NCBI GenBank assembly: GCA_037447655.1
Contig: JBBHKE010000620.1
Coordinates: forward strand, 178,004 to 242,003
Source of the DNA: Zygnema cylindricum
Lineage: Eukaryota; Streptophyta; Zygnematophyceae; Zygnematales; Zygnemataceae
Length of the DNA stretch: 64,000 bases
Direction: 5' to 3'
The position numbers and the translations under genes were made by a program. This document shows, piece after piece, positions 50,556 to 62,330 of the stretch. Each line of letters starts with the position of its first letter. The stretch's first letter is position 1. Below the pieces are notes generated by a model. The model had not been told where the DNA came from and made no database searches. It saw nothing but the letters and a program-made list of their open reading frames with translations.

Positions 50556-51520
50556 GGGTACGTCCCCATGTAATCGGTACTTTGATAAAGCATTTTGGAC
50601 TGTAGTGAAGATTCCCCGTACTACTTTGAAGAGCGTCCCAATGTGCGAAAATGAAATCGGAACTTTGACATGTGACTTTTGTAGACGTAGGTACAGCTTG
50701 TGACGATTGAAGCCGACTACGAAACTTCCGACGATTGGTTACGCCAACAAAAACAGCGACAGTGGTAGACGTCTAGATTTTTGTGAAATTGTAGGTGTTT
50801 AGGGTTTGGTGAAATTGCGACGTCACGCTCACTTGTGACAACGTCGAAGTCACTGATTCAAGAACTTTACGCCATGGTTTCCCGATTTCATTTTTTATAT
50901 TTTTTCATTCGACTTGCCATTAAAAAAAAACCAAAAAATTGTCCAAACAAATATTTTTCAAAGATCTTTCATTTTATATCAATATTGTTGTGTCTCGTTC
51001 TAAAAAGTGTGAGATAAAAGCGATAGTGTGAGAGGGAGAGGGGAGAGGCGACGACAGCGAAAAATCATCCAAAGGACCCATGAATGAAAGTGGAGGTCCG
51101 AGACCCTGCAAAATTTTTTCCATACAAGCGCGTGACGGCCACAGAAAGCGCATGACGGCCACAGAGAAAAATAGCGAGGACTCTCCCCATTCCAAAAAAA
51201 ATGCTCTCGTGTGGCGCGTGCGTGGGTCAGTTTTCATTTGCTGTTTGGGCGGTACTTTAACTAAAATCACCCCCTCCAGGTTATTTTGGATGAAGTTTTT
51301 TTTTGGGCTGGATTCTCTTGCCCGGGGGTCGAAAAGGGGAAAACGCCAAAATGCGTTCACATGACGACAAACACGCTGTACATCCAAAGTATGAATTTAC
51401 GTTCACTGTACTTTGGTATACATGATTTTATCGTACAGCTTATGTTTTTGTCAAAGTTCCCTGAATTTTAGGGCAAAAAGACAGAGAAAAGTAGATACTT
51501 TAACACATGGGGACGTACCC
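50556..51520. mobile_element. Harbinger-like non-autonomous element
   Basis: 965 bp bounded by perfect 16-bp terminal inverted repeats, GGGTACGTCCCCATGT at 50,556-50,571 and its complement at 51,505-51,520. TTA flanks both sides (50,553-50,555 and 51,521-51,523). A 3-bp TTA target duplication is characteristic of PIF/Harbinger. A minus-strand 137-codon ORF inside (50,974-51,387) shows no transposase motif, so it is non-autonomous. Confidence 0.8.
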
Positions 51521-51523
51521 TTA

Positions 51524-53330
51524 ATTCTAATAGCGATTCACGGTGTACTTTGATACTTTCAAACCTATTTCTACAAATTTTGTGCATTATTTCCGTACAC
51601 AATATCCATACATAAAATGTATACTAATTTTAGGAACAGTTCAAAAACTAAACAAAATAAAGCATTTTCATAAAAAAGTCAAAATTCGTACGAATGAAAC
51701 CTCTATGATTATCATTTATCCAGCACCTGATAGGCATCCGCAAAACACCACCGACAACTAATTTGACTCCGAACAGCTAATAAAAAAATAAAAATAAAAA
51801 TGTCCAAGTTTGAACAGCGAAGGTTTGCACCATGGTTCAAAAGTAGGCGTTTTTATGGTAGGCTTTTGGTAGGCGCACAAAAATTGGCACAAAACTCGCG
51901 TAGAGTAGGCATACTGTATGTGTGTGTGTTTGTGCACACTCTTGTACGAGCGTACGAATCTGACGTATGATCATATTACAGCGCACGTCGCCGGACAATT
52001 TTTTTTTGCGAATTGACACGGTGTAGGATGAGTTGTGTTATGGGCTTTTCATGTGATCGTCTTAGATCACTAATTTGATCAGCGGTCGTTCGATCGTCTA
52101 AATCTGATGGTTTAAATAAAAAAAATCGTCAAAACTCACATATTTTTTTTTTGTCTAAATGTTTTTCAAAATTTAGAGATAACGTTTAATTTTCTATCTA
52201 TTGATGTGTAACTCAACCCTGTTACTATTTGTTTTCACTTTGCGACCAATACAATATGGGCCTTAAGGTCATATTGTATGTTTTACATACAATAGGCATA
52301 TTGTATGGGCCTACTTTCACCTAATTTTGAACTATAGTTTGCACATCCGAGTTCAAAATTGGAGGATTTCCTGTGTCGTTTCGCGTGACACCTAAGATGG
52401 TACACACGTGTGATCAGTTTGTAATTTTGATATTATGCAGCGTACGACCATGTCCGTGCTCTGTACTCTGCCGTTTTGCACGAGTGAGAACGTATCGGTG
52501 CTCCTATGTTGTTGTCGTTACAACGGACAGTGGTCGAATCGGGTACCCGAATTCGTACCCGATCTGTACCCATCCGTCCGCGTGGATCCGGAACGGATTC
52601 GGGTGCCAAAATTTGAGGGCCGGCCGGATTCGGCCGGGTGATTAAAAAAAAAAAAAAACAAATTCGGGTACCGCAGGGTCAGCTAAAAACGAAAAGAATT
52701 GAAGGTTTCGTTGGTACGTCTCAGTACTTACCTGTACTGTCGTGTCCATACTATCTAACATCATTGTACGTTGTACTATTGGTATCGTGGAAGGTACAGT
52801 ATAAGGGTGATGTACCACTAATTTTGTATTTATTCGAGTATGGGCGGGTACGGGTAGTCGCGACAAATCGAGTTTCGGTTAGCTATTTTTTCCTTAGACG
52901 CGTATCGGGTACCGGGTAACAATCTAGGAGCGTGCGATAACCCGGCCGGCTTTCGGGTGTTCAGATTTTGAAAAAAAAAAAAATGTCGGATTCGGGTATC
53001 TGAAATTTTGACTTTTGCGACCTTTGACAACGGAACGGAGTGCGGCACAGTTCTGTGCGGCAGTTTTCACCTAAAATCGTGGATGTTATAAGGATACATT
53101 GTCGGTGCCATCGAATAAAGTTTGGGATTTATTTTGTACTTTCTGCTAGCCCTACGATCACATCCGTACGTCTCTGACAGTGTTGGTGCCCTTACACAGT
53201 TCGGTGCGACAGTTTCAAAGCGCGTAGCTTTGTATCCGTATTTAACTCTTTCCGTGCGGCGTTTCAAATCGCACCGAAAGCGCGCCGTACGGCCCAATCT
53301 TCGCACTTTAAAGCTGCGGTCGGCGCAAAT
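51524..53330. other. Intergenic DNA with small repeats
   Basis: No gene recognised. Notable items are a perfect 10-bp hairpin TATTGTATGT/ACATACAATA at 52,272-52,294, a short (GT)n at about 51,917, and many CGGGTACC/GGGTACCCG-like units at 52,530-53,000 that look like a decayed repeat. Confidence 0.5.
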
Positions 53331-54000
53331 GTCGGCGCTGCAGCAGAGGGGAGGCCTGGGGGGGGGGCAGCTGCAAGGCCGCAGAATAGCGCCAAATTTA
53401 TTTTGTCTTATTCTCGCTCTTGGCTGCTTCCTACCGCGTCCCTTCCTACCAGAGGCTGGCAGCCCAAGGAAGGGGAGGGGAGGGGAGGGGAGGGGCGGGG
53501 AGGAAAAGTGAGAGGAGGGTTGTGAGGTAGGGAGGTTCTGGATTCGGAACTAGCAGGAGGGAGGCGAGGAGGGAGAGGACCAACCCGAGGGGCTAGAGAG
53601 GGAGGGGGAGAAGGGGGAGGGAAGGTGGGTTGAGGCGGGAGGAGGAGGAGGAGAAGGATGAGGAGGCGAGTGAGAACAGGCGTCCAATATATAGAATGAG
53701 ATTGCGAGGATTCGAACTAAAAAATGCCTATTTTTTTTGTCGGTTGTGAAGCGCAGTGAGCTTTTAGCATTTTGGAGAACATTGCCAATTCAGAATTGTC
53801 AAAAAAGTTGGTAAAACATAGGAGGGAAAAGAAAAGAGAGGAGGAGGATGAACGTTAGAGGAAATAAATACAGGAGAGAGTCTGAGCCCTCCTTCCCTGC
53901 ACCCTTCTCTTTCATTACCATTCCTCCCTCCCTTCGCTTCAACGTTTCAACCTCCGTCTTTCTTTTCGTCTGAACACACTTTCAAAAAAAGTGTGACAGT
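53331..54000. repeat. G-rich low-complexity tract
   Basis: Plus-strand G-rich DNA with seven consecutive GGGG runs at 53,472-53,501, a G-quadruplex candidate, followed by GGGAGG repeats to about 53,660. ORFs here are compositional artefacts. Confidence 0.6.
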
Positions 54001-55165
54001 ACATTACAGTACGGCACGGTACCGTACTTTCACAAAAAATACAGTGCAGGAGTGTCGTATTCTCAAACGGAAGGTCACGGTCTGCTCCAGAGTATGTGGG
54101 GACTGACGGTCATTAGTGGACAATAATCTAATGGCCAAGTTGAAGCCTCAACTTCATATTTGAAAAAGTTAGATTGTGTATAGTAGGAATTGATATTGGT
54201 ATGAGGATAGATTCTAGAAAATGTTTTTTGATGGAAGCGACAAAAGTACGTTTGTTCACTTTCTAAACCATTCCGGTTTCGGCGACGACTGTCGATCTTT
54301 TGTAGAGATGCTGCGAGAAATGCTGACATGGCACTCAGCGGTTGATGAAAGATTTTGGGAGGTAGGTGTGACGTGACAAGGTGATCTGAAAGCGAACATG
54401 GATTGATGGCCGACAAGTCTGGGGTACGGGTGAGGAGGGAGAGGGAAAGAAGGGAGGGGAGGGGGAAGGGGGTGGAAAACAGGAAAGAAGAAAAACGTGA
54501 AAGAAAAAATAAAAAACAAAACAAAAAAAAAGAGAAAAGAAGAAACAGTAAATTAGAAGCATTCACTGCTGTCAGAGCTGGTACTGTCCTTCAGCAATTT
54601 TTTTTTTTTTTTTTTCTTTTTGTCGCAACATGGTTTAGAGAAAGATATTTCGAAAACGACTTTGTTACTCATTATGTTACTAAGTTTGGATTTCTTATTT
54701 CTTTTTTTTTTCCAATTTTTTTCTACTTTAATTTTCACAGTTTTCCAATTAGTTTTTCTTTTCCTTTTTTCTAATTTTCGGTTTTTAAATTTCATCTCCC
54801 TTCCCTCCCCTCCCCATTTTTTTTTTTTTTAATTTGCTATTTTTTTACTTCCTGGTTTTCGATTCGATTTTAAAATTTTCTTTTCCTCAGAGTCCAATAT
54901 TCCCCCCCACCCCCTCTACCCCTCCCTCAAGAACCATGTCTCCAATTCATATTTCATCCACTCTATATCCAATTCCCGTGCAGAATCCTCTCCCCTCCTC
55001 TCCACCCTCTCCCTCCCCCTCTCCTGTGAAAGGTGAAGCCATAGTAGCAAATAGAGTGGAAAGAATGGGAACAGACAGAATGCTCTGTTTTGATTAATGG
55101 TAGTCCTTTGTTCTCCACCGGTGTCCCCCCTGACATCCCCTCCCCCCTCCCTCCCTCCCAGACCG
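54001..55165. other. Low-complexity purine/pyrimidine DNA
   Basis: Contains GA-rich (54,430-54,550), T-rich (54,600-54,850) and CT-rich (54,900-55,150) stretches. The P/S/F-rich and K/R-rich ORFs over it are composition artefacts. No gene supported. Confidence 0.5.
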
Positions 55166-55400
55166 CATATATGGAGAGGGGAGGAGAGGGGGGGGGAAAA
55201 AGTGACAGAATAAATGAAAAAGTAAACCATCTAGGTCCGGGGGTACAAAAGGGGTGGTACGGCCAAAACTGAAAAAGTACAAGCAGGGCAATAAAAAACA
55301 AAGAAAGCAATGTGAACACATATAAAAATGGCAAGTGAAATAAAAGCCCTCAAACTCAAAATGAAAAGCACGGCAACTCACTAAAGCAAAACAACCGAAA

Positions 55401-56704
55401 CTCAATTAAATATCTACGAAAAGCAACCCCGTAAGTCCCCCCAGGAGGGAATAGGGGAGGAGAGGGGAGGAGAGGGGGGAAGGAGTGGGAGAGAAGGGGG
55501 CAAAGGGGTGCAGAGTGAGAGAGAGGGGGGAGAGCAGTGTCTGCCCTGCATGAAGGGTTAGGACAGCATCGGTTGGGAACCCGGGGGAGGACTTGGGAGG
55601 GAGGGAGGGAGGGAGGGAGGGAGGGAGGGGCCCCATATGGACGGTCCTGGGGGATGCCACTTTTGCCCCTCCCTCTACCTCTACCTCTACCCCTACGCCT
55701 GCCTCTACCCCTACCCCTCCGTTCCGTTCCTTTCCTTTCCTTGCCTTATTGATTATTTTACATATTATTATTTGTCCCCTTGTGGTTTTGGTTTATTGCA
55801 ACACAATCCTACGAGAACAAACAAAAAATGTCCGTTGTTTGTTCAGTTTGCAGTTCCTCCATGGGAAATCCATCCATCAAGTTTACTCTTCAGTTTGAAA
55901 AAAATCCATTAGAAAATTTTGTGGGAAAATCAAAGTTCGATACATTTTCTCTCAGGTGTACTCACATCTCTCTCTCTCTCTTTTACTTTCCCTTAGTTTT
56001 GTAAAAATATCGAAACTAACGATCCATTGAGAAGCATTTATTCACCTTACTATAGAAGTCAAAGGGGAAAAATACAAAATTTGCCAGTTACAAAAAACGT
56101 TTTTAGTATTTGTCGATTCCCTGTAGATAAGCGGGTATATCCTAGAGGATGACGTCCGAAATTTATACAACAATTTTGCAAGTGGACAAAACAATAGAAA
56201 ACATATTATTTGAGGAAAATTGTAAGAAATGTCGGAATATTTACAAAACATTTTTGGACTTCCTAAGGATTTGAAGAGGAAATAGCTTGAAATCCGCGAT
56301 AAGGATTTTGTAGAAAGATTCTTGCATGCTAAGATTTATTATTCCAAAGAATGTACAGCCAAAATCAATTGACTTCATAAAGCTTGCAAAAAGCTATGTT
56401 GAAAAGTTATACTTTAAAAAAAAAAAAAAAAATCCAATTGAGTTGTACCTCTGAAATATTTGTAATTCAGATTTGATGTTAAAAGCCCTGCACAAGAACC
56501 AGTTTTTTTTGCTGCCACGCCTTAAAGTGATCCTAAAGCTAATTTTCACTCCATTTCTTTGTCTTCACCCTCCAAGATTTTCTTGCCACTCATCAGTCGT
56601 TCGATATTTCATTATCCGCGAAAACATGCGCATCATCTGGATTACACAGAACACATGAAATCCTTGACATCGAATTGATACACAATATTTGTCTGACCCC
56701 AATA
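55401..56704. repeat. Direct repeat copy 1 (1,304 bp)
   Basis: Near-identical to 57,786-59,089 (offset 2,385 bp); I count about three substitutions, all near 55,520-55,550. It starts at CTCAATTAAATATCTACG and ends at GACCCCAATA. It includes a (GGGA)n run at 55,598-55,629 and the left arm of a foldback. No gene supported. Confidence 0.85.
55628..56455 (+). repeat. Foldback left arm
   Basis: Inverted complement of about 56,708-57,521: outer ends CCATATGGACGGTCCTGG and CCAGGACCGTCCATATGG, inner ends around GTTGTACCTCT and AGGTACAACTC. The arms are about 820 bp, visibly diverged, with a spacer of about 250 bp. Confidence 0.78.
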
Positions 56705-56707
56705 CAA

Positions 56708-57521
56708 AGGTACAACTCTAGATTTTTTTTTTTTTTTTAAGATATAACTTCTCAACATAGCTTTTTGCAAGCTTTATGAAGTTAATTGATTTTGGCTGTA
56801 CATTCTTTGGAAGAATAAATCTTAACATGCAAGAATCTATCTACAAAATCCTTATCGTGGATTTAAAGCTAATTAGTCTTCAAATCCTTATGAAGTCCAA
56901 AAACGTTTTGTAAATATCCTGACACTTCTTACAATTTTCCTCAAATAATATGTTTTCTATTGAATTGTCGACTTGCAAAATTGCTCTATAAATTTTGGAC
57001 TTCAGTCTCTAGGATATACCCGTTTATTTATAGGGAATCGACATATACTAAAAACGTTTTTTGTAACTGGCAAATTTTGTATTTTTCCCCTTTGACTTTT
57101 ATAGTAAGGTGAATAAATGCTTCTCAATGGATTGTTAGTTTCGATATTTTTACAAAACTTAAGGAAAGTAAAAGAGAGAGAGATGTGATTACATGTGAGA
57201 GAAAATGTATCGAACTTTTAATTTTCCCGCAAAATTTCTAATGGGATTTTTTCAAACTGAAGAGTAAACTTGATGGATGGATTTCCCATGGAGGAACTGC
57301 AAACTGAAGACAAAACGAACATTTTTTTTTGTTTGTTCTTGGGAGATTGTGATGCAATAAACCCAAACCACGAGGGGACAACTAACAATATGTAAAATAA
57401 TAAATAAGGAAAGGAAATGAAAGGAAAGGAATGCAGCGGTAGGGGTAGGGGTAGAGGCAGACGTAGGGGTAGAGGTACAGGGAGGGGCAAAAGTGGCATC
57501 CCCCAGGACCGTCCATATGGG
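56708..57521 (-). repeat. Foldback right arm
   Basis: Reverse complement of the left arm with many substitutions and small indels (for example ACTTTTATAGTAAGGTGAATA against CACCTTACTATAGAAGTC). Confidence 0.78.
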
Positions 57522-57532
57522 GTCCAAACTGT

Positions 57533-57785
57533 CAGACCGCATATTTGGAGAGGGGAGGAGAGGGGGGGAGAAAAAAGTGACAAGATAAATTAAAAAGCAC
57601 GGGTAAACCATCTGATTCCGGGGGTACAAAAGGGGTGGCACAGCCAAAACTGAAAAACTACAAGCAGGGCAATAAAAAACAAAGAAAGCAACGTGAACAC
57701 ATAAAAATGGCAAGTAAAACAAAAGCAAAACTCAAAATGAAAAGCAGGGCAACTCACTAAACCAAAACAACAACCCCAAACCCAA
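57533..57785. repeat. Diverged repeat of 55,166-55,400
   Basis: Shares GACCGCATAT, GGGGGTACAAAAGGGGTGG and GCAGGGCAATAAAAAACAAA with 55,166-55,400 but with many differences, in contrast to the near-identical block that follows directly. Confidence 0.72.
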
Positions 57786-59089
57786 CTCAATTAAATATCT
57801 ACGAAAAGCAACCCCGTAAGTCCCCCCAGGAGGGAATAGGGGAGGAGAGGGGAGGAGAGGGGGGAAGGAGTGGGAGAGAAGGGGGCAAAGGGGTGCAGAG
57901 GGAGAGAGAGGGGGGAGGGCAGTGTCTGCCCTGCGTGAAGGGTTAGGACAGCATCGGTTGGGAACCCGGGGGAGGACTTGGGAGGGAGGGAGGGAGGGAG
58001 GGAGGGAGGGAGGGGCCCCATATGGACGGTCCTGGGGGATGCCACTTTTGCCCCTCCCTCTACCTCTACCTCTACCCCTACGCCTGCCTCTACCCCTACC
58101 CCTCCGTTCCGTTCCTTTCCTTTCCTTGCCTTATTGATTATTTTACATATTATTATTTGTCCCCTTGTGGTTTTGGTTTATTGCAACACAATCCTACGAG
58201 AACAAACAAAAAATGTCCGTTGTTTGTTCAGTTTGCAGTTCCTCCATGGGAAATCCATCCATCAAGTTTACTCTTCAGTTTGAAAAAAATCCATTAGAAA
58301 ATTTTGTGGGAAAATCAAAGTTCGATACATTTTCTCTCAGGTGTACTCACATCTCTCTCTCTCTCTTTTACTTTCCCTTAGTTTTGTAAAAATATCGAAA
58401 CTAACGATCCATTGAGAAGCATTTATTCACCTTACTATAGAAGTCAAAGGGGAAAAATACAAAATTTGCCAGTTACAAAAAACGTTTTTAGTATTTGTCG
58501 ATTCCCTGTAGATAAGCGGGTATATCCTAGAGGATGACGTCCGAAATTTATACAACAATTTTGCAAGTGGACAAAACAATAGAAAACATATTATTTGAGG
58601 AAAATTGTAAGAAATGTCGGAATATTTACAAAACATTTTTGGACTTCCTAAGGATTTGAAGAGGAAATAGCTTGAAATCCGCGATAAGGATTTTGTAGAA
58701 AGATTCTTGCATGCTAAGATTTATTATTCCAAAGAATGTACAGCCAAAATCAATTGACTTCATAAAGCTTGCAAAAAGCTATGTTGAAAAGTTATACTTT
58801 AAAAAAAAAAAAAAAAATCCAATTGAGTTGTACCTCTGAAATATTTGTAATTCAGATTTGATGTTAAAAGCCCTGCACAAGAACCAGTTTTTTTTGCTGC
58901 CACGCCTTAAAGTGATCCTAAAGCTAATTTTCACTCCATTTCTTTGTCTTCACCCTCCAAGATTTTCTTGCCACTCATCAGTCGTTCGATATTTCATTAT
59001 CCGCGAAAACATGCGCATCATCTGGATTACACAGAACACATGAAATCCTTGACATCGAATTGATACACAATATTTGTCTGACCCCAATA
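57786..59089. repeat. Direct repeat copy 2 (1,304 bp)
   Basis: Copy of 55,401-56,704. After 59,089 the sequence becomes unique (AATTAGTTTTCTAATTTCC) and leads to the kinase gene 3' side. Confidence 0.85.
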
Positions 59090-59327
59090 AAATTAGTTTT
59101 CTAATTTCCAGTGCTCTTTGAACACAAATCTACATACAAGCACTAACGGATATGCACCAGTAGAGTTCTAGAGTGTCGCGTGGAAAAAGGGTAAATCGAT
59201 GTCAATAACTACATCCCAGGAGAATTATAAACAATAATACAATCCTAAGGTCACAAAACCGTTTTCAACAACTACTTCGCTGAAACCTAATGATAGCACC
59301 ACCGACATTACTGTGTCAATCTTATAC

Positions 59328-59794
59328 CTCTCCATTATCGGTTATTTGAAACCCATACTTCTGCTGAAGCTCATCAACTTTCTTTTCTGCTGCTGCAACC
59401 TCGTTCGCTATGATTGACACCTTGACCATGTCATTTGCATTCAATGCGGTCATTATTTCTTCACGTTTTTCCAAAACCTGAGTTCGCAGAGACTTACAGA
59501 GAGCTCTAATCGTTTCCTTCACTTTCTCTAATTCTCTGTCCACATCAACAGCCGTTGTGTTTTTTTCGGTTATTTTCATTTCCCGTACATTCAACTCCAT
59601 CTGTAGGTCTGCCTCCTTCTCTTTCTCTTCCTTCATAGCCTGCGCCATAGGCTTCAGATCATCGCATAGGCGAGTGAGGTCTTCATAGTTTCGTGAGCTG
59701 GCTAATAACGACATTTCCTGGAGCAGTTTTGACAGCTTTGTTTTAAAATTTCTGCACGCTCCTGAAAATCTGTCAAATCCTGTCGAAGATTCTC
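59328..59794 (-). pseudogene. Coiled-coil exon of the broken kinase gene
   Basis: Minus-strand exon between acceptor GCACAG|GAGAATC (59,794) and donor GGAGAG|GTATAAG (59,328). It encodes a Lys/Glu-rich helix: ENLRQDLTDFQERAEIL, then in a shifted frame SKLLQEMSLLAS, MKEEKEKEADLQMEL, RELEKVKETIRAL and NEVAAAEKKVDELQQKYGF, with heptad-like spacing predicted to form a coiled coil for dimerisation. A 1-nt shift near 59,735 separates the two frames. Further 3' exons are not identified. Confidence 0.6.
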
Positions 59795-60058
59795 CTGTGC
59801 GGCAACCATTTTATGGAAAGCCAAAAGTATAAGATTAGCTTAAATTTCCAGGTGAGAATAACTGCATTGCACCAAATAAATCCCCTTCCACATTGCCTGC
59901 ATAGCACGAAGGACGAAATGTTCCACAAAGTAATGCTAACAAGATAACGCAAAGAGATTATGGTTTTGGTGGCTTACAATGCAATAACTTCTCTTACAAT
60001 AAAAAATACTACTTCCCTACACATTGACAACCCTTCAGATCTAAAGGGGGGGTCTTAC

Positions 60059-61244
60059 CTCGAGCTCGACCTTCAATCTGGAAGATTTCTCCGACAGATA
60101 TTTTAATCGTTCATCAGTTTCCTTTTCCTCTTCTGCCAGCTGAGAACATTCGCCAAGTTCACCAGACTCCAGGGGATGAAATTCTCCATGAGTTGAGATG
60201 TCTGACTTCTCAAGGTCTTTCTTGCTGGCCAGAACTTCCAGTTCTACTAGGGCAGACAGGAAGTCATCGAGCTTTGGCCGATATTCCCACTGGCGCTCCA
60301 AACATCGAAGCAAAAACCCCATAATCTTCTGTAGAGCCACTCTGGGCATTGCAGAGCTCCTTGGATGCAATCGTAAACAGAAATGTTCAACAATCATATT
60401 AAAAGCATCAGGATCCTCCTCCCATCGGCTGCCTGATTGAGCAACAACAGACTCTCCACTTCCTATGCTGCCGCTACTTTGTTTATTAAAATCTCGACAG
60501 AGTTACTATTTTCCGTGAAAGATTCTATCGTCAAATTAAAATAAGCCATTGCTTGCTTTTCATGTTGACCTAAAAATTTGTGAACATCTCGGATATGCTC
60601 CATCCCTGTCAGCAGTTGCAGAATAATAAGTGCACTTTTGCAGAATAATGAGTCCAAGTGCATAGGTGTCCGAATAAGGACCCATAAGTCCAGTTTTTAC
60701 TGTGTAGGGATCTACATAGCCGGTGAGTCCCCTGCATACTCGACATATTCGCCTGGTTGCCCACACACAGTTTGGCCAAACCCATATCACATATCTTGCT
60801 TCTTTTACCATCATCAAGAAGAACATTCACCGGTTTTAAGTCTCGATGCACCACTCCTCGACTGTGCATGTATGCCACAGCAGACGCCATTTCTCGACAG
60901 ATTCGCACTTTGTCCTCCTAATTCAAGGCACCTCCCGTTTCTTGAAGGTAGTCTTGGAGGCTGCCTCCTGAGATGTACTCACTCACTAGACAGGGTCGAC
61001 TGGGCTCAAAACCAATTAAAGACAAGATATGCGGGTGTCTTAGCTTGTTGAGAAGCAGTATCTCTTGTTTGAAGCTCTTACTTGCTTTTCCAGAGAGGAG
61101 CTTTTTCACGGCTATAGGCGTTCCCTTGTGAAGCCCCTTAAAAACTTCACCAAAGCCTCCCTCGCCAATCCTGTTTGAAGAAGCGAAGTTGTCAGTTGCG
61201 ACTGCAATTTCTTTTGCAGTGATGAGCCAAATGTCGCTACCATC
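60059..61244 (-). pseudogene. Receptor-like cytoplasmic kinase domain, broken
   Basis: Minus-strand exon from acceptor TTGCAG|GATGG (61,244) to donor CTCGAG|GTAAGA (60,059). It carries all main kinase features: RIGEGGFGEVFKG (glycine loop), IAVKKLL (ATP-binding Lys), HPHILSLIGFE, VHRDLKPVNVLL (catalytic Asp), CDMGLAK (DFG as DMG), GYVDPYTVKTG (activation and P+1 segment) and RCLERQWEYRPKLDDFL (subdomain XI), then a Glu/Lys-rich helix. A TAG after GALN (about 60,918), a frameshift near 60,745, a small tandem duplication near 60,635 and a TAG near 60,463 break the frame. Sequencing error at all four is unlikely. Serine/threonine kinase signalling is the family role. Confidence 0.8.
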
Positions 61245-61259
61245 CTGCAACAATGGCGA

Positions 61260-61644
61260 GTCAAGCTTTAGTTTTGGCGCTCATAAGTAGTTTATACGCT
61301 TCCAAAGATGATTTACTCATGACAAGAAAAAAATGCAAATTAATCTGTAATGGCCAGTATGCAGAGAAAAATAAATAGTTCTAAAGGATGCCTAAAGTTG
61401 ACATACATTCATCAGCCATTAGGAAATTCAAATTCATATGGTTTTACGAGTGTGGGGTAAGTTGTTCTCCAAATTTAATTTGATCTAATAAACAAAAACA
61501 ATCGTCTTACAAACATTTCCCTTGTATCAATAGAAAAGACAACAGAAGCATTAAGAAAGGTGTCAATAGAACCCTAACCTGAATGCATTAAGTCCCCGGA
61601 CACAAGTAGAGGAGATAATGTGATATGATGAAACAAGACAAATT
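61260..61644. other. Upstream intron or intergenic DNA of the kinase gene
   Basis: AT-rich, no coding pattern. It precedes the 3' splice site at 61,244, so it is likely intron, cut by the B2 insertion at 61,645. The N-terminal exon is not seen. Confidence 0.45.
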
Positions 61645-61800
61645 TGTTACGATTCATTGAAAGAATCGTACGCGCGCGGAATCGGCTCGATTTCGCAAGT
61701 GTACTTTTAAAATGAATCGCAAAAGTACTATTACGTGAAAGTAATAGTATGTTTGTTTCGCGAAACATTTGTCGTTTCGTTTCGCGTCTAAAATTGTTGT

Positions 61801-62280
61801 CATAGTTGTTCAAATCGCGCGATTTTTTACTTTTTCCCGATTAAAACGTATAATTCGTGACTTTTGAATAAATCAGAAAAAAACGAGATCTATTTTCTGT
61901 CCGGTAAACTGAACGGAGAATTTACGGGAACTGTACGGTATGTACAGTAACTGTACGGTTTGTAACAAAAAGTACGGAATTTGACTAAAAGATACGTTGC
62001 ACTTCGTAGTACTTTCTGTCCGGTAAACTGAACAGAAATTTAACGGGAAACGTACGGAATTGTACCAACATTGTACGGACTATGACGAAAAATGACGGGA
62101 ACTGTACGGAAAATGTACAAACTGCGGGATATGTAAAATATATTTTTTTTTACATGTACGGAATAGTACGGACGAAAATTCATTAACTATTTTTACTATT
62201 TTTTCAAAAGGTTCAATGCGTTTGTTACGTATAATTCGTTGCGATTAAAACGTTCGCACTAAACGCCGTGAACAACTATG
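61801..62280 (+). mobile_element. hAT-like MITE, copy 2
   Basis: 480 bp with perfect 12-bp terminal inverted repeats CATAGTTGTTCA/TGAACAACTATG. The flanks ATTGTTGT and ATTGTAAT agree at 6 of 8 positions, as a decayed 8-bp hAT-type target duplication would. The interior has repeated TCTGTCCGGTAAACTGAAC units and no ORF. Confidence 0.76.
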
Positions 62281-62330
62281 ATTGTAATACATCTAATTTA
62301 ATACGATAGTACTTTTAGATTTGTCTAGTA

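Noticed and set aside
50974-51387. Transposase in the Harbinger-like element
   Set aside because: 137 codons without DDE- or HTH-like pattern; probably chance.
52530-53000. Transposon defined by GGGTACCCG units
   Set aside because: The units are scattered and I could not find matching ends with a target duplication.
54075-54832. Several Phe/Ser/Pro- or Lys-rich ORFs on both strands
   Set aside because: Homopolymer and low-complexity composition explains them.
55593-55630. CRISPR-like or satellite array of GGGA units
   Set aside because: It is a simple (GGGA)n microsatellite with no spacers; the same applies to 57,978-58,015.
55406-57790. ORFs inside the direct and inverted repeats (P- and S-rich, identical in both copies)
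   Set aside because: They are duplicated only because the DNA is duplicated; no start context, domain or conservation across the diverged arm.
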